A stretch of 32,049 nt of DNA from Muribaculum sp. (lineage in GTDB: Bacteria > Bacteroidota > Bacteroidia > Bacteroidales > Muribaculaceae), in contig NZ_JAIDKI010000089.1 in assembly GCF_029051885.1 (NCBI RefSeq), forward strand, positions 1 to 32,049. Direction: 5' to 3'. Position 1 is the stretch's first letter; every line of letters starts with the position of its first letter. The notes under the pieces are model-generated. The model saw nothing but the letters and a program-made list of their open reading frames with translations, searched no databases and was not told the origin of the DNA. Below are positions 24,059-30,907 of the stretch, piece after piece. A program made the translations under genes and the position numbers.

Positions 24059-24627
24059 GTGTCGCCGGGCTACGCCGGGCACCGGGTTGGGCGTTGCATC
24101 CCGACCTATGGCTGCGCACCGCTAAGGCGGCGCTTACCATAGGCTAACGTTGTAGACACCGCTAAAGCGGCTATGCGCTGACGCGTGGGGTTGCCATCGC
24201 ATCCGGCGGCTATGATATAGTTGGTCGTTCCCCTTTTGCGATGCTGCGCTTACCATAAGCTAACGTTATAGACACCGCTAAAGCGGCTATGCGCTGACGC
24301 GTGGGTTTGCCGTCGCATCCGGCGGCTATGATATAGTTGGTCGTTCCCCTTTTGCGATGCTGCGCTTACCATAAGCTAACGTTGTAGACACCGCTAAAGC
24401 GGCTATGCGCTGACGCGGGAGTTGCCGTCGCATCCCAATCCATGCCGTCCACATGGTGTATATAATCCATTGCCGGTTTTGGAATGGACTACATCGGCAA
24501 CTCCCGCGTCAGCGCATAGCCGCTTTAGCGGTGTACACAACGTTAGCCCCACCCAAGAGCCGCCATAGCGGTTCGCAGGGTGGGGTATGTCCATTCGCAC
24601 GGCCTGCCCGGCGTAGCCCGGCGACAC
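24059..24627. repeat. 569-bp non-coding repeat block with 23-bp perfect inverted ends
   Basis: The ends GTGTCGCCGGGCTACGCC... (24059-24081) and its exact reverse complement (24605-24627) bound the block. Inside are two full 116-bp tandem repeats (24132-24247, 24248-24363) and a partial third from 24364, each with the hairpin CCGCTAAAGCGG and CTATGCGCTGACGCG. A 52-bp piece of the third (24375-24426) recurs inverted at 24496-24547 with two mismatches around a 69-bp spacer. Short frames in it are shadows. It lies between the glyA terminator and the convergent membrane-protein gene. Whether it is mobile, transcribed or architectural cannot be told. Confidence 0.85.
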
Positions 24628-24631
24628 GAAA

Positions 24632-25036
24632 TCAAGCGCGTTCCTTGCGCCGGCTGATAAGATTTTTGCTGTAAAACACTGAAGACAAAAAGCATGCTAC
24701 CCATACACAAAGCCCCACAATCGTAGGACGATAGAGCGCCTCATGGCCAAACATCGAATAATACACCGCCATAAAATCGACCAACGCCAACACCAGCGTC
24801 AGCGACATGGTGGTATGGCCGTTGAGAGTGCCCACACCGGTATAGTCGTCAGTGACCTTAAACACCTTGCTCCACAGAAACAATACCATGCTTCCTCCCC
24901 AAAACACGATACTGTGTTCAATTATACCCGTCAGGACGGGGGCGTCGACATCAAGTCCGCGTATCACCAAAAGAGCAATTACAAGCGCCACATTCAGGGC
25001 TAAGTATCCAAGAAAGCTGAATTTATAGTTTCGCAT
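24632..25036 (-). CDS. Hypothetical four-helix membrane protein
   Basis: 134 residues from ATG 25036 with four hydrophobic helices (near 7-26, 38-57, 76-95, 103-122) and a basic C-terminus SRRKERA. Short conserved-looking loops (SKVFKVTDDYTGVGTLNGHT) separate helices 2 and 3. I do not recognise a family. The stop lies 4 bp from the repeat block, whose right end may have formed the current 3' flank. It follows a 58-codon small membrane ORF by 26 bp, so the two are probably one transcript. Confidence 0.65.
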   Translation of the reverse strand: MRNYKFSFLGYLALNVALVIALLVIRGLDVDAPVLTGIIEHSIVFWGGSMVLFLWSKVFKVTDDYTGVGTLNGHTTMSLTLVLALVDFMAVYYSMFGHEALYRPTIVGLCVWVACFLSSVFYSKNLISRRKERA

Positions 25037-25062
25037 ATATTATGAGGGGATAGTATGATGAT

Positions 25063-25239
25063 TTAACACTTTCTGCATTTCATCATCAATTGGATATAGG
25101 CGATGGTGCCGATAATAATTGAGACCGATGATATTATTATATTTCTTATATTGTCAGACTTGAAGTCTTCGTATATTAGCCACGACAAGCATGCCAGACT
25201 CACGAAATAGATTATTGAATATGTTATAGTTTTCTTCAT
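25063..25239 (-). CDS. Small two-helix membrane protein (58 aa)
   Basis: An open frame from ATG 25239 to TAA 25063 encodes MKKTITYSIIYFVSLACLSW, then LIYEDFKSDNIRN, a second hydrophobic segment IIISSVSIIIGTIAYIQLMM, and ends KCRKC. A Lys-Lys start, two helices separated by a short charged loop, and a basic end are protein-like. It sits 26 bp before the 134-residue membrane protein gene in the same direction. No homologue is recognised, and at this length chance is possible, but the amphipathic layout in an AT-rich patch makes it plausible. Confidence 0.5.
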   Translation of the reverse strand: MKKTITYSIIYFVSLACLSWLIYEDFKSDNIRNIIISSVSIIIGTIAYIQLMMKCRKC

Positions 25240-25463
25240 CAGTAGTAAAACCGGTTAATGAGTTGTGCGGAATATATCGTTCAATTATACAGTAGTATAT
25301 TCTATATGTTTGTCACCAATGTAGTCGGAGGATATTGAATTACATGCAATCCCTACCGTATGGCGATAAATTCCCATAAAGATAGGTAAATATCTGCAAA
25401 TATTATGCAAAAATGCCGAAAAACATTAGCTTTGTGTATGATATGGTATGGTCTACTGACAGC

Positions 25464-25913
25464 TTATCTGTTCTTTATCCGGTAGAGCTTAAATGCAATC
25501 AGTTCGATTGCGATGATGAATATAATATCGCCTATTGAATCCGGGAGCGCTCTTTCAAAAGAATAATATGCCAGTGGAAACCATGCAACTACCGGAAACA
25601 ATTGCCCGGCATATAGTATCTTAAAACTCTCTTTGGAAAATTTCTTTGCTGTGGAGTGTGGCAAATCCTTATGCTCATTTATAAAGACCATTATATGGGT
25701 TAGATACTGTTTGCGAAAACATACTCCTGCATATCCTCCCATACATACCCAAAGTATGTATAGCGGATAGAAATACTATGGCTCGTCGAGCCCGGTAAAT
25801 ACTCTTCCATGGATTACATACATGCCGATAAACAGGATGATGTATATCGAGATACCCATTGTCAATGCTCCAATCAGAGCATACATAAGTATTTGAGTAT
25901 TTTTTATTTTCAT
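25464..25913 (-). pseudogene. Four-helix membrane protein gene interrupted by an amber stop
   Basis: From ATG 25913 the frame encodes 45 residues (MKIKNTQILMYALIGALTMG... GRVFTGLDEP) and meets TAG at 25776-25778. The same frame then continues open with YFYPLYILWVC and 92 further residues to a TGA at 25464. Read through, it is a coherent ~149-residue protein with four membrane helices, the second starting right after the stop. A single CAG to TAG change would explain it. A promoter box at 25943-25950 precedes the first ATG. A shorter product from ATG 25742 (92 residues, missing helix 1 and most of helix 2) is possible. I do not recognise the family. Suppression of the stop is possible but has no support. 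Confidence 0.7.
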
Positions 25914-25942
25914 TGTGTGATACATGGTGTTGTTTGTTATCG

Positions 25943-25950
25943 CAAAGTTA
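25943..25950 (-). promoter_or_regulatory. -7 promoter box (TAACTTTG) for the amber-interrupted gene
   Basis: The minus strand reads TAACTTTG, a perfect -7 match, 29 bp before the ATG at 25913. It supports 25913, not 25742, as the original start of the interrupted gene. Confidence 0.55.
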
Positions 25951-26090
25951 GAGATTTGAGATATAGAATCGGGTGTTTATAATCCCGAAAATATTTATCA
26001 CTATGTAAAATTTGATAATGTAGTATGCTGAAATACAGCTAGTTGCGGATGATAAAATATTTTTAAATTTATCACTTGCGGCTGTTATGA

Positions 26091-26115
26091 CAACACGCTG
26101 ATTATCAGCATGTTG
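26091..26115 (-). terminator. Possible terminator stem-loop after the TPR gene
   Basis: CAACACGCTGA (26091-26101) and TCAGCATGTTG (26105-26115) form an 11-bp stem with a TTA loop and one mismatch that becomes a G-U pair on the minus-strand RNA. It lies 37 bp past the stop of the 26153-27862 gene. There is no U-run. Confidence 0.35.
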
Positions 26116-26152
26116 CTAATCATCAATCGTATTATATGGGTAATGCCTTGGT

Positions 26153-27862
26153 TTACAGGGATTTATTTAATGCGTTCAAGAAAAACTCTTTGTCAGATGC
26201 GTCAGAGTTGGAAATACGGGCACGTAGGCGCGTCCATTTGTTGTAGTAATTTCCGTACTGAATATCTATAAGGAGACATATGGTACGCGGGGCAAATCCG
26301 CCAAGAAGCAAAGCACAGAATGTAATGTCAGATTCTTTGAATCTCGGTAATTGTTGGCGCATTCGAGTCAGTATATTGTCTCGGCATTGATCCACAATTT
26401 CCTTTAGTCGCTCTATTGATTCGTCCTGTTTTATTTTAGTTAATTCATTCTCAAAGTCTTTTATTATGGTTCCACGAGCGAGTGCGGAATCTCGTTTTTC
26501 GAAATATTCGTTGCTGAGATTATTCAGAACTGTGTAGCGGTCTTTAAACAGTTTATTGATTAGTAATGCATGATTGCGAAGAATCTCATTTTTTTCATCA
26601 ATTTCTGATTTTAGTCTGCATGCATTGTTCTCCGACGAGTCAAGCCGCGATAGTAATTCTTGAGCTTCAAGCATTTTTATTTCTATTTCACGATGTTTGC
26701 GCTTCATGCGCTCCCGATAAAATGCAATGAAAGCTATGCATATGGTTACAATTACTCCTATTAGCAGCCATATGATAACTTTGTTTTTTTCTGCGCTGCG
26801 TTTTTCAATGACAGATTTATTTTTGTTGAAGTCATTTTCAGCATAGGCTACATTGTTTTTTAGTACATGAACTACTTTGTTATTATGTATGTCCCAAGAT
26901 AAATGTAGTTCAGTCAGGGCTTCTTGGTAGTTCTGTTGCAGTACATATATGTTTGATTTGGCCCAATGATATTCCTCGGATTCATTCCAATTTGGATTGA
27001 GTTGCTTTTCACGGTCGAGATAATATTCTGCGCTATCAAGTATACCGATTTTTGAGAACATATCTGCAATTTGAGTGCGGTCATGCATTTCGTGAGATTG
27101 GGTTTGCCAAAAAGCGGATGTTAGGATAAAATTTTCTAATGCCTTGTTATACTCATTTAAATCTGTATAGCCATAGATATAAGAAGCATGGAAATATCCT
27201 TGGAATATTGAATCAGATATGTTCGTATGCGTAGATAGACTATCAAGGATTGATATCGATTTGGTCGGCTTCTTTACTTTAATGTATTCTCTTGCCAAAT
27301 CCACGAGTGCATACTGGTTGTTGAGGGGCTTGTCGGCTCGGCGGTAGTAGTCGGCGGCAAGGCGTCGGTGGGTTATTGCCTTGTCGAAGTTGTATGCGGC
27401 CACGTAGATGTCGGCTATAAGCTCGTGGGTCTTGGCGAAAATATAATCGTCATTTAGTCGGTCGGCGAGGTCGAGAGCCGTGAGCGCCTCCTTTATGGCC
27501 ACGGTGAGGTTGCCGCGATAGAGATTGAGTATGCCTCGGTACATATGGGCGAGCATGCGCTTCCTCGGCTTGGGATGTGCGTCGAAGTAGGCTACTGCGG
27601 TCGATATGAGCGAGTCGTCGGTCTCAAACCGGAAATTCTTGTCGCGCGCCTGCGTCAGTAGCAGGGCATAGTCGGCGCGCTGACGGTCGGAGCCTAATTC
27701 CGCGGGGCTTATGCTGTCGAGGATAGTGAGAGCCGAGTCGGGATGTTCCATCATCAGGCTCTCGGCCTCAAGCAGCATGGTGTCGACACGGCCCGATGTG
27801 GAGCAGGCCATGGTAAAAACGAGCAACAGACAGTATGTAGAGTATATAATGTGTCGGATCAT
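26153..27862 (-). CDS. TPR lipoprotein with coiled coil and degenerate C-terminal HTH-like region
   Basis: 569 residues. The N-terminus MIRHIIYSTYCLLLVFTMAC ends in a weak lipobox. About residues 30-345 are TPR-like helical repeats (e.g. MYRGILNLYRGNLTVAIKEALTALDLA). A membrane helix is near 364-384 (VIIWLLIGVIVTICIAFIAFY), followed by a coiled coil ~385-440. The end has a LuxR-like helical region (ESDITFCALLLGGFAPRTICLLIDI...NKWTRLRARI). Such TPR-TM-HTH-like proteins are common in Bacteroidales as sensory or regulatory proteins; function is not established. Codons before about residue 187 are GC-rich, later ones AT-rich, suggesting a mosaic. It is the last gene after RNase H, 63 bp away. Confidence 0.75.
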   Translation of the reverse strand: MIRHIIYSTYCLLLVFTMACSTSGRVDTMLLEAESLMMEHPDSALTILDSISPAELGSDRQRADYALLLTQARDKNFRFETDDSLISTAVAYFDAHPKPRKRMLAHMYRGILNLYRGNLTVAIKEALTALDLADRLNDDYIFAKTHELIADIYVAAYNFDKAITHRRLAADYYRRADKPLNNQYALVDLAREYIKVKKPTKSISILDSLSTHTNISDSIFQGYFHASYIYGYTDLNEYNKALENFILTSAFWQTQSHEMHDRTQIADMFSKIGILDSAEYYLDREKQLNPNWNESEEYHWAKSNIYVLQQNYQEALTELHLSWDIHNNKVVHVLKNNVAYAENDFNKNKSVIEKRSAEKNKVIIWLLIGVIVTICIAFIAFYRERMKRKHREIEIKMLEAQELLSRLDSSENNACRLKSEIDEKNEILRNHALLINKLFKDRYTVLNNLSNEYFEKRDSALARGTIIKDFENELTKIKQDESIERLKEIVDQCRDNILTRMRQQLPRFKESDITFCALLLGGFAPRTICLLIDIQYGNYYNKWTRLRARISNSDASDKEFFLNALNKSL

Positions 27863-27925
27863 ATATACAGTTATTCAACAAACATATTTTTACGCCGCTG
27901 CCGGCGAGTCGTGCGCTCCGGCGTA

Positions 27926-28564
27926 TTACTTTCGCCCGAAGTCGGCGGGTATTTCACCCCACTTCTCGGTATCCCACTTCACCACCGGGCAGCGCGACGT
28001 ATGTGTCTGCACCCAGCGCTCGGCGCGTTGCAGGGTGGCGAGCAGCCCGGCGTTGCGCGCTGTGGGGGCGAGCGACGTGCGCGCCTTGCGGTTGCGCAGC
28101 CATGCCTGGGCCGTACGGCTGTCGGAGTAGATGGTGCGCACCCATCCCTTCTGTTCGCAGAGAGCCAGGGCGTGGACCAGGGCCAGGAATTCGCCCACGT
28201 TGTTGGTGCCGTCGGCCACCGGGCCATAGTGAAACAGCTCCTCGCCGGTGCCTACCACCACACCGCGGTATTCCATCACACCCGGATTGCCGGCACATGC
28301 GGCATCGACAGCGATGGCGTCGAGGCGTATCTCGGGAAATGCCTCATAGTTGATAATCTCAGGCTGCCTGTGCGCGGCCATGGCCCGCAGGGCATATAGC
28401 TCGTCGCCGCCGTTGTTGCGGAATGCCTCGGTAGCGGCGGTCTGTGATGCGAAACTCTTGTATCTTGCTCCGGGAAATCCCTCTACCTGCGCCTGCGCCT
28501 CCTCCCAGGAGTCGTAGATGCCGGGTGCGCGGCCTTCCCATACTACATAAAATTTTCTTGCCAT
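27926..28564 (-). CDS. Ribonuclease H with N-terminal RNA-DNA hybrid binding domain
   Basis: ATG 28564 (MARKFYVVWEG) is chosen over the TTG at 28570, giving 212 residues. The N-terminal ~50 residues (YVVWEGRAPGIYDSWEEAQAQVEGFPGARYKSF) are the viroplasmin-like hybrid-binding domain. The catalytic residues of RNase HI are visible: Asp87 in AVDAACAGNPG, Glu125 in VGEFLAL, Asp148 in YSDSRTA, and Glu204 and Asp208 in KWGEIPADFGRK, the arrangement of Bacillus halodurans RNase H1. It degrades RNA in RNA-DNA hybrids. It follows the alanine-dehydrogenase-like gene by 15 bp and is probably co-transcribed with aroK. Confidence 0.93.
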   Translation of the reverse strand: MARKFYVVWEGRAPGIYDSWEEAQAQVEGFPGARYKSFASQTAATEAFRNNGGDELYALRAMAAHRQPEIINYEAFPEIRLDAIAVDAACAGNPGVMEYRGVVVGTGEELFHYGPVADGTNNVGEFLALVHALALCEQKGWVRTIYSDSRTAQAWLRNRKARTSLAPTARNAGLLATLQRAERWVQTHTSRCPVVKWDTEKWGEIPADFGRK

Positions 28565-28579
28565 AAACAAGTTCTTAGG

Positions 28580-29767
28580 TCAGCTGCAACTCAGCAGCAG
28601 GGTTATATCAATGGCTCTCATGCCGGCTATCTCTGCCGCCCGCCGGTTGACAGGCTTGCCGAGGAATGTTACTACAGCCCGCTGTACTCCGGGGAGCATC
28701 TTCACGGTGTTGACTGCGCCGTCACATCCGATAATGTCCCTCAGCAGCCACAGGAATGTGTTGCTGAGAGCCATAGCCGCAGTGCGGGGCACTGCATTTC
28801 CGAGCCCGGTATAGCATACGCGTGTGCCTCTGGGCACTGCGCGCAGCGGGTCGGCGGCGGTGATGTCGACCTCCGGTATGACATGGCTCAGGGGCGCGCC
28901 CTCGCTCATGGCGAGATTCATTATTATGACACCGCGCTTCATAAGGTCGACCTGGTGGGAGTCGATGGCGCACGGCCGGTCCATCGGGGTGTTTATGACC
29001 ACGTCGGCTGTGCGCAGTGCGTTCTCGAGTACCCGGGGGTGCATCACCGATGTGGCCACGCAGCATCCCGGCAGCTCGGCGGCACGGCGCAGGCGGTACA
29101 CATCGTTGTCGAGCATCCTTACCGAGGCGCCCAGACCCAGGGCCGATGACGCCGCGGCTCTCCCCGCTATGCCTGCACCCAGTATCAGCACCTCGCAGGG
29201 TATTATGCCGGCCACTCCACCGAGTAGTATCCCCTTGCCGTGGTCGGCCGATGCAAGCATCGACGAGGCTATCGCTATCGCCGCGCGCCCGTCGATTTCG
29301 TTGAGGATATCGGCAAACGGCGTGTGGCCTTCGGGGTCGCCTATGAGGTCGATGGCGAGGGCCACGATGTTGCGCTTCATCAGCTCGCGCACGGTGTCGC
29401 TCCCTGCTGTCACGCTCGACAGCAGAGTGAGCAGCATCGCCCCGCGCTTCATGGTGCGCAGGTCGGCTGTAGTCAGAGTCCCCAGGGTTATCACGATATC
29501 GGCCTGGAGGGATTCGCCGCGCGAGGTCACACACGCTCCCTGGCGCATGTAGTCGGTGTCGGCGTAGTGTATTGTGGCGGAGGCTCCCGATTCGAGCCTC
29601 ACCTCATATCCGCGGTCGGTGAGCACCCCTACGGCCTCAGGGGTGAGGGGGAAGCGCTTTTCACGACCTCCTGCGGTGGCGGGCAGGCCTATCGACAGCC
29701 GGCGCCGCATGGTGGCCGCAGCTGCGGGCTGTGGGTCGGGGGTGAAGTATTCCGAGGCGTCAGTCAT
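28580..29767 (-). CDS. Alanine dehydrogenase/transhydrogenase-family protein, divergent active site
   Basis: The frame opens at 29923, but that part is a shadow of aroK; ATG 29767 (MTDASEYFTPDPQP) overlaps the aroK stop by 8 bp and is chosen, giving 395 residues. The N-terminal AlaDH/PNT domain (GGREKRFPLTPEAVGVL) and Rossmann motif VLILGAGIAGRAA with MLDND are clear. Where alanine dehydrogenase has its catalytic Lys (VKEP) and His (HLA), this protein has VITLGT and LLSSV. So classical alanine oxidation may be lost or changed. The late GLGNAVPRTAAMALSN matches the family C-terminus. It is translationally linked to aroK. Confidence 0.82.
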   Translation of the reverse strand: MTDASEYFTPDPQPAAAATMRRRLSIGLPATAGGREKRFPLTPEAVGVLTDRGYEVRLESGASATIHYADTDYMRQGACVTSRGESLQADIVITLGTLTTADLRTMKRGAMLLTLLSSVTAGSDTVRELMKRNIVALAIDLIGDPEGHTPFADILNEIDGRAAIAIASSMLASADHGKGILLGGVAGIIPCEVLILGAGIAGRAAASSALGLGASVRMLDNDVYRLRRAAELPGCCVATSVMHPRVLENALRTADVVINTPMDRPCAIDSHQVDLMKRGVIIMNLAMSEGAPLSHVIPEVDITAADPLRAVPRGTRVCYTGLGNAVPRTAAMALSNTFLWLLRDIIGCDGAVNTVKMLPGVQRAVVTFLGKPVNRRAAEIAGMRAIDITLLLSCS

Positions 29768-30311
29768 GGCTGTCAGTGATTGTCGGGAGTTGAAGGAATT
29801 CGGCGAACCGGCGTGCTGTGACCGCCTTCTCCTGTTCGCTGTCGAGACGGTCGGCCTTGAACCGCAGCGCGGCCTTCTCGTAGTGGGGCATGCGGGCGCC
29901 CAGGGCCTCGATGATAAATTCACGTAGCTCGGTGTCGCTCTTCGAGGCTATCAGTGGGCGCTTGTGGCGTCCGCGCAGCAGGCGCTCGTGCAGACGGTCG
30001 ATGTCGACGTCGAGCAACACGGTGGTGCCGTGGGCGTTCATCCACTCCATGTTGTCGAAAAAGCATGGTGTGCCGCCTCCGCAGGCGATTATCACATCCT
30101 CAAACTCGCCTGCCTCATGCAGCATGGCCTGCTCGCGCAGGCGGAAGCCCTCCTCTCCGTAGCGGTCGAAGAGTTCGCGCACGGTAGCATGGTAACGGCT
30201 CTCGATATAGTTGTCGAGGTCGATAAACCGTATGCCGGTGAGGGCGGCAAGATGGCGCCCTAAGGTCGACTTGCCGCTCCCCATGTATCCGATAAGAAAT
30301 ATAGGTTGCAT
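29760..30311 (-). CDS. aroK: Shikimate kinase
   Basis: 183 residues. P-loop GYMGSGKSTLGR near 8-19, the DLDNYIE shikimate site Asp near 32-34, FRLREQAML and the CGGGTPC motif, and the lid region LLRGRHKRPLI are all normal. It phosphorylates shikimate with ATP in aromatic amino-acid synthesis. A TAGGTTTG promoter box ends only 4 bp before the ATG at 30311, so the mRNA may be leaderless. It is the first gene of the aroK-AlaDH-like-RNase H unit. Confidence 0.95.
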   Translation of the reverse strand: MQPIFLIGYMGSGKSTLGRHLAALTGIRFIDLDNYIESRYHATVRELFDRYGEEGFRLREQAMLHEAGEFEDVIIACGGGTPCFFDNMEWMNAHGTTVLLDVDIDRLHERLLRGRHKRPLIASKSDTELREFIIEALGARMPHYEKAALRFKADRLDSEQEKAVTARRFAEFLQLPTITDSHD

Positions 30312-30315
30312 ACTG

Positions 30316-30323
30316 CAAACCTA
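30316..30323 (-). promoter_or_regulatory. -7 promoter box (TAGGTTTG) for aroK
   Basis: The minus strand reads TAGGTTTG, a full -7 match, 4 bp before the aroK ATG. A TTTA 19-20 bp further upstream is a near -33 match. Transcription would start at or just at the ATG. Confidence 0.5.
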
Positions 30324-30379
30324 CATAAAAAAACTGATATTTTAAACAGCCTTATGACGGTATTTACAGGAAATGTGAG

Positions 30380-30387
30380 TAAATTTG
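30380..30387 (+). promoter_or_regulatory. -7 promoter box (TAAATTTG) for the GatB/YqeY gene
   Basis: TAAATTTG is a full -7 match, 26 bp before the ATG at 30414. It faces away from the aroK promoter, so this 100-bp gap is a divergent promoter region. Confidence 0.6.
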
Positions 30388-30413
30388 TAGGTCAAAAATA
30401 TATACATTTCACT

Positions 30414-30863
30414 ATGGACTTGTTTGAGAAAGTCAATGCTGACATAAAGTCGGCGATGCTTGCGCGCGACCATGCGCGCCTTGAGGCTCTGCGCGGTATA
30501 AAGAAGGAATTCCTTGAGGCAAAGACCGCCAAGGGCTCCGACGGTACACTGACCGACGAGACAGCCACCAAGGTGCTCGTGAAGATGGTGAAGCAGCGCA
30601 AGGAGAGCGCCGAAATCTATACTCAGCAAAGCCGTCCCGAGCTGGCTCAGGAGGAGCTGGCACAGGCTGCCGTAATCGAGGAATATCTGCCTAAGCAGCT
30701 TACCGACGAGGAGCTTGCCGCCGAACTGAAGAAGATAATCGAGCAGACAGGCGCCACCTCGGCAAAGGAGATGGGCAAAGTAATGGGAGTGGCATCGAAG
30801 GCTCTTGCCGGCCGTGCCGACGGCCGTGCCATATCGGCCAAGGTAAAGGAACTGCTCGCCTGA
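30414..30863 (+). CDS. GatB/YqeY domain protein
   Basis: The frame opens at 30306, but the ATG at 30414 (MDLFEKVNADIKSAMLARD) follows the promoter box and matches the family start, giving 149 residues. The helical pattern LEALRGIKKEFLEAKTAKG, VLVKMVKQRKESAEIYTQQSRPELAQEELAQAAVIEEYLPKQL, and MGKVMGVASKALAGRADGRAIS is the YqeY fold, related to the tail domain of GatB amidotransferases. Family members may bind tRNA, but the function is not established. serS follows 44 bp later in the same direction, a plausible translation-linked pair. Confidence 0.92.
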   Translation: MDLFEKVNADIKSAMLARDHARLEALRGIKKEFLEAKTAKGSDGTLTDETATKVLVKMVKQRKESAEIYTQQSRPELAQEELAQAAVIEEYLPKQLTDEELAAELKKIIEQTGATSAKEMGKVMGVASKALAGRADGRAISAKVKELLA

Positions 30864-30907
30864 TACTCCACTCCTCAACACACATGCATTCGTAAAAACA
30901 TCACATC

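Noticed and set aside
24132..24440. Tandem repeats as a possible CRISPR array
   Set aside because: The unit is 116 bp and the whole unit repeats; there are no short repeats with differing spacers and no cas genes.
25425..25560. Plus-strand TAGCTTTG box followed by ATGs
   Set aside because: The frames that follow are only 15 and 31 codons, without recognisable features, and run antisense to the membrane-protein gene.
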